NCBI RefSeq assembly: GCF_030382115.1
Contig: NZ_JAUDRJ010000003.1
Coordinates: forward strand, 1,441,995-1,449,297
DNA: 7,303 nucleotides
From: Nostoc sp. GT001
GTDB taxonomy: Bacteria > Cyanobacteriota > Cyanobacteriia > Cyanobacteriales > Nostocaceae
Direction of reading: 5' to 3'
Under the pieces are notes generated by a model. The model ran no database searches and was not told the DNA's origin. It was given only the letters and a program-made list of their open reading frames with translations. The translations under genes were made by a program, and so were the position numbers. This document shows positions 6,545-7,303 of the stretch, piece after piece. Numbering within the stretch: the first letter of the stretch is position 1; the number at the start of each line of letters is the position of its first letter.

Positions 6545-7057
6545 TTATCCTCTATAAGCTTTGACGGATTTTTCTACTAAAGCTGCAACCTTGTCCACAT
6601 CTTGCCAACCGAGAATTTCAGTCACCTTTTTTTCCAAATTTTTATAACTACGGAAAAATTCGGCAATTTCATCTAAACGGTGTGGTGCTACGTCTTTCAG
6701 AGATTTTACTTGAGTGTAGCGCGGATCTTTGTCAGGAACACAAAGGATTTTTTCATCGCGATCGCCACCGTCAATCATCTCCAAAAAGCCAATTGGTCGC
6801 GCAGCAATAATACAGCCGGGAAAGGTCGGCTCATCAATTATGACCATACCATCTAGGGGATCGCCATCATCAGCCAAAGTATTGGGTACAAAGCCGTAGT
6901 CATAAGGATATTGTACCGAGGAATAAAGTACTCGGTCTAGAGCAAAAGCTTCTAGTTCCTTGTCGTATTCGTATTTATTTTTACTTCCGCCAGTAATTTC
7001 AATGAGAACGTTGATTAGACCCGGTTTCGGTTGGGCAGGAATACGAGATAAGTCCAC
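6545..7057 (-). CDS. ppa: Soluble inorganic pyrophosphatase, family I
   Basis: Cytoplasmic Mg-dependent enzyme that hydrolyses pyrophosphate to two phosphates, pulling forward biosynthetic reactions that release it. The 170 aa are full family length. The signature DGDPLD lies at 64-69, with metal-binding Asp64, Asp66 and Asp69. Further active-site residues are Glu20, Lys28, Glu30, Arg42, Tyr54, and Asp96, Asp101 and Lys103 in IDGGDRDEK. The start is a GTG at 7055-7057, giving [13 protein letters not shown], supported by a strong ribosome-binding site (AGAGGAG, 6-nt spacer). A candidate promoter lies at 7121-7149. Downstream, a heptamer hairpin separates it from panD by 139 nt, so joint transcription is uncertain. 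Identification is very secure. Confidence 0.97.
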   Translation of the reverse strand: MDLSRIPAQPKPGLINVLIEITGGSKNKYEYDKELEAFALDRVLYSSVQYPYDYGFVPNTLADDGDPLDGMVIIDEPTFPGCIIAARPIGFLEMIDGGDRDEKILCVPDKDPRYTQVKSLKDVAPHRLDEIAEFFRSYKNLEKKVTEILGWQDVDKVAALVEKSVKAYRG

Positions 7058-7063
7058 AAAAAA

Positions 7064-7070
7064 CTCCTCT
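7064..7070 (-). promoter_or_regulatory. Ribosome-binding site that fixes the GTG start of ppa
   Basis: On the minus strand AGAGGAG is followed by six T and then GTG. It is the best Shine-Dalgarno match seen in the window and supports the non-ATG start of ppa. Confidence 0.75.
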
Positions 7071-7120
7071 GATAACGGTGAATCATGGGGGCACTCAGTC
7101 AGCTTCGCTCCCCGTGTAGA

Positions 7121-7149
7121 ATTTTAGGGCAATATGGATCTCTTCCCAA
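7121..7149 (-). promoter_or_regulatory. Candidate sigma-70-type promoter for ppa
   Basis: On the minus strand, TTGGGA (7144-7149, four of six matches to TTGACA) is followed by a 17-nt spacer and TAAAAT (7121-7126, five of six matches to TATAAT). Transcription would start near 7115, giving a leader of about 57 nt. That leader contains GGGG (7110-7113) facing CCCCC (7087-7091), a possible weak hairpin. Confidence 0.35.
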
Positions 7150-7227
7150 GGTATTTGTTCTATGGCATAGCGCACTGGGGAAGAAACTTTCAGATGTAAC
7201 CTATTCCCTTGAATTACCAAAAAATAG

Positions 7228-7262
7228 AAAAAGCGTTACGAGCAAACTTCGCAACGCTTTTT
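7228..7262. terminator. Strong bidirectional intrinsic terminator hairpin
   Basis: AAAAAGCGTT (7228-7237) pairs perfectly with AACGCTTTTT (7253-7262). After one A/C mismatch the stem adds CGA/TCG, leaving a 7-nt loop (7242-7248). The A run on one side and T run on the other let it work on either strand. No gene in the window ends here, so it most likely terminates a minus-strand gene lying beyond 7303, upstream of ppa, or a short plus-strand transcript. Confidence 0.75.
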
Positions 7263-7303
7263 CCAAGAGGGTATTATGGATATACTCCGCCCTTAATTGC
7301 TAT

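Noticed and set aside
7087..7113. Riboswitch or structured leader upstream of ppa
   Set aside because: The facing GGGG and CCCCC tracts give only a weak stem broken by mismatches, and I recognise no known riboswitch core.

Overview
The window looks like chromosomal DNA of a filamentous, heterocyst-type cyanobacterium (Nostoc, Anabaena, Calothrix or a relative). The signs are eight exact HIP1 octamers (GCGATCGC at 132, 672, 927, 1831, 2809, 6154, 6224 and 6758), short tandem heptamer repeats of the GGAGTTA/TAACTCC type, hairpin-forming dispersed repeats between genes, moderately AT-rich coding sequence, and protein families typical of this group. Genus-level placement is an inference.

Layout, left to right. 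(1) A complete, exported HtrA/Deg-family serine protease on the + strand (78-1292). (2) A gene-poor stretch of about 450 bases (1293-1743) filled with repeats: a ~197-bp MITE-like element with perfect 11-bp terminal inverted repeats and a long internal imperfect hairpin, a short hairpin repeat, two palindromes, and a double-hairpin dispersed repeat that runs into the reading frame of the next gene. (3) A large secreted protein on the + strand (1744-5103) with an N-terminal filamentous-haemagglutinin/two-partner-secretion domain and a long glycine/asparagine-rich repeat region, probably a beta-helix. (4) Only four bases later, and convergent, a minus-strand group: a metallo-beta-lactamase-fold protein whose HxHxDH metal motif is gone (5108-6010), aspartate 1-decarboxylase panD 11 nt upstream of it (6022-6405), then a 139-nt gap carrying a heptamer inverted repeat, and the family I inorganic pyrophosphatase ppa (6545-7057). 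(5) The right edge (7058-7303) holds the ppa leader, a candidate promoter, and a strong bidirectional terminator hairpin that probably ends a gene lying beyond the window.

Functionally the genes are mostly unrelated. The protease acts in periplasmic or thylakoid-lumen protein quality control. The large protein is probably an outer-surface or secreted adhesin-like product; no TpsB transporter partner lies in the window. PanD supplies beta-alanine for pantothenate/CoA, and Ppa removes pyrophosphate made by biosynthesis. PanD and the MBL-fold protein are close enough to be cotranscribed; ppa may be a separate unit or read through the hairpin. I see no complete novel multi-gene system. The items most worth a second look are the MBL-fold protein lacking its metal ligands, the MITE-like element, and the repeat that blurs the start of the large secreted protein.
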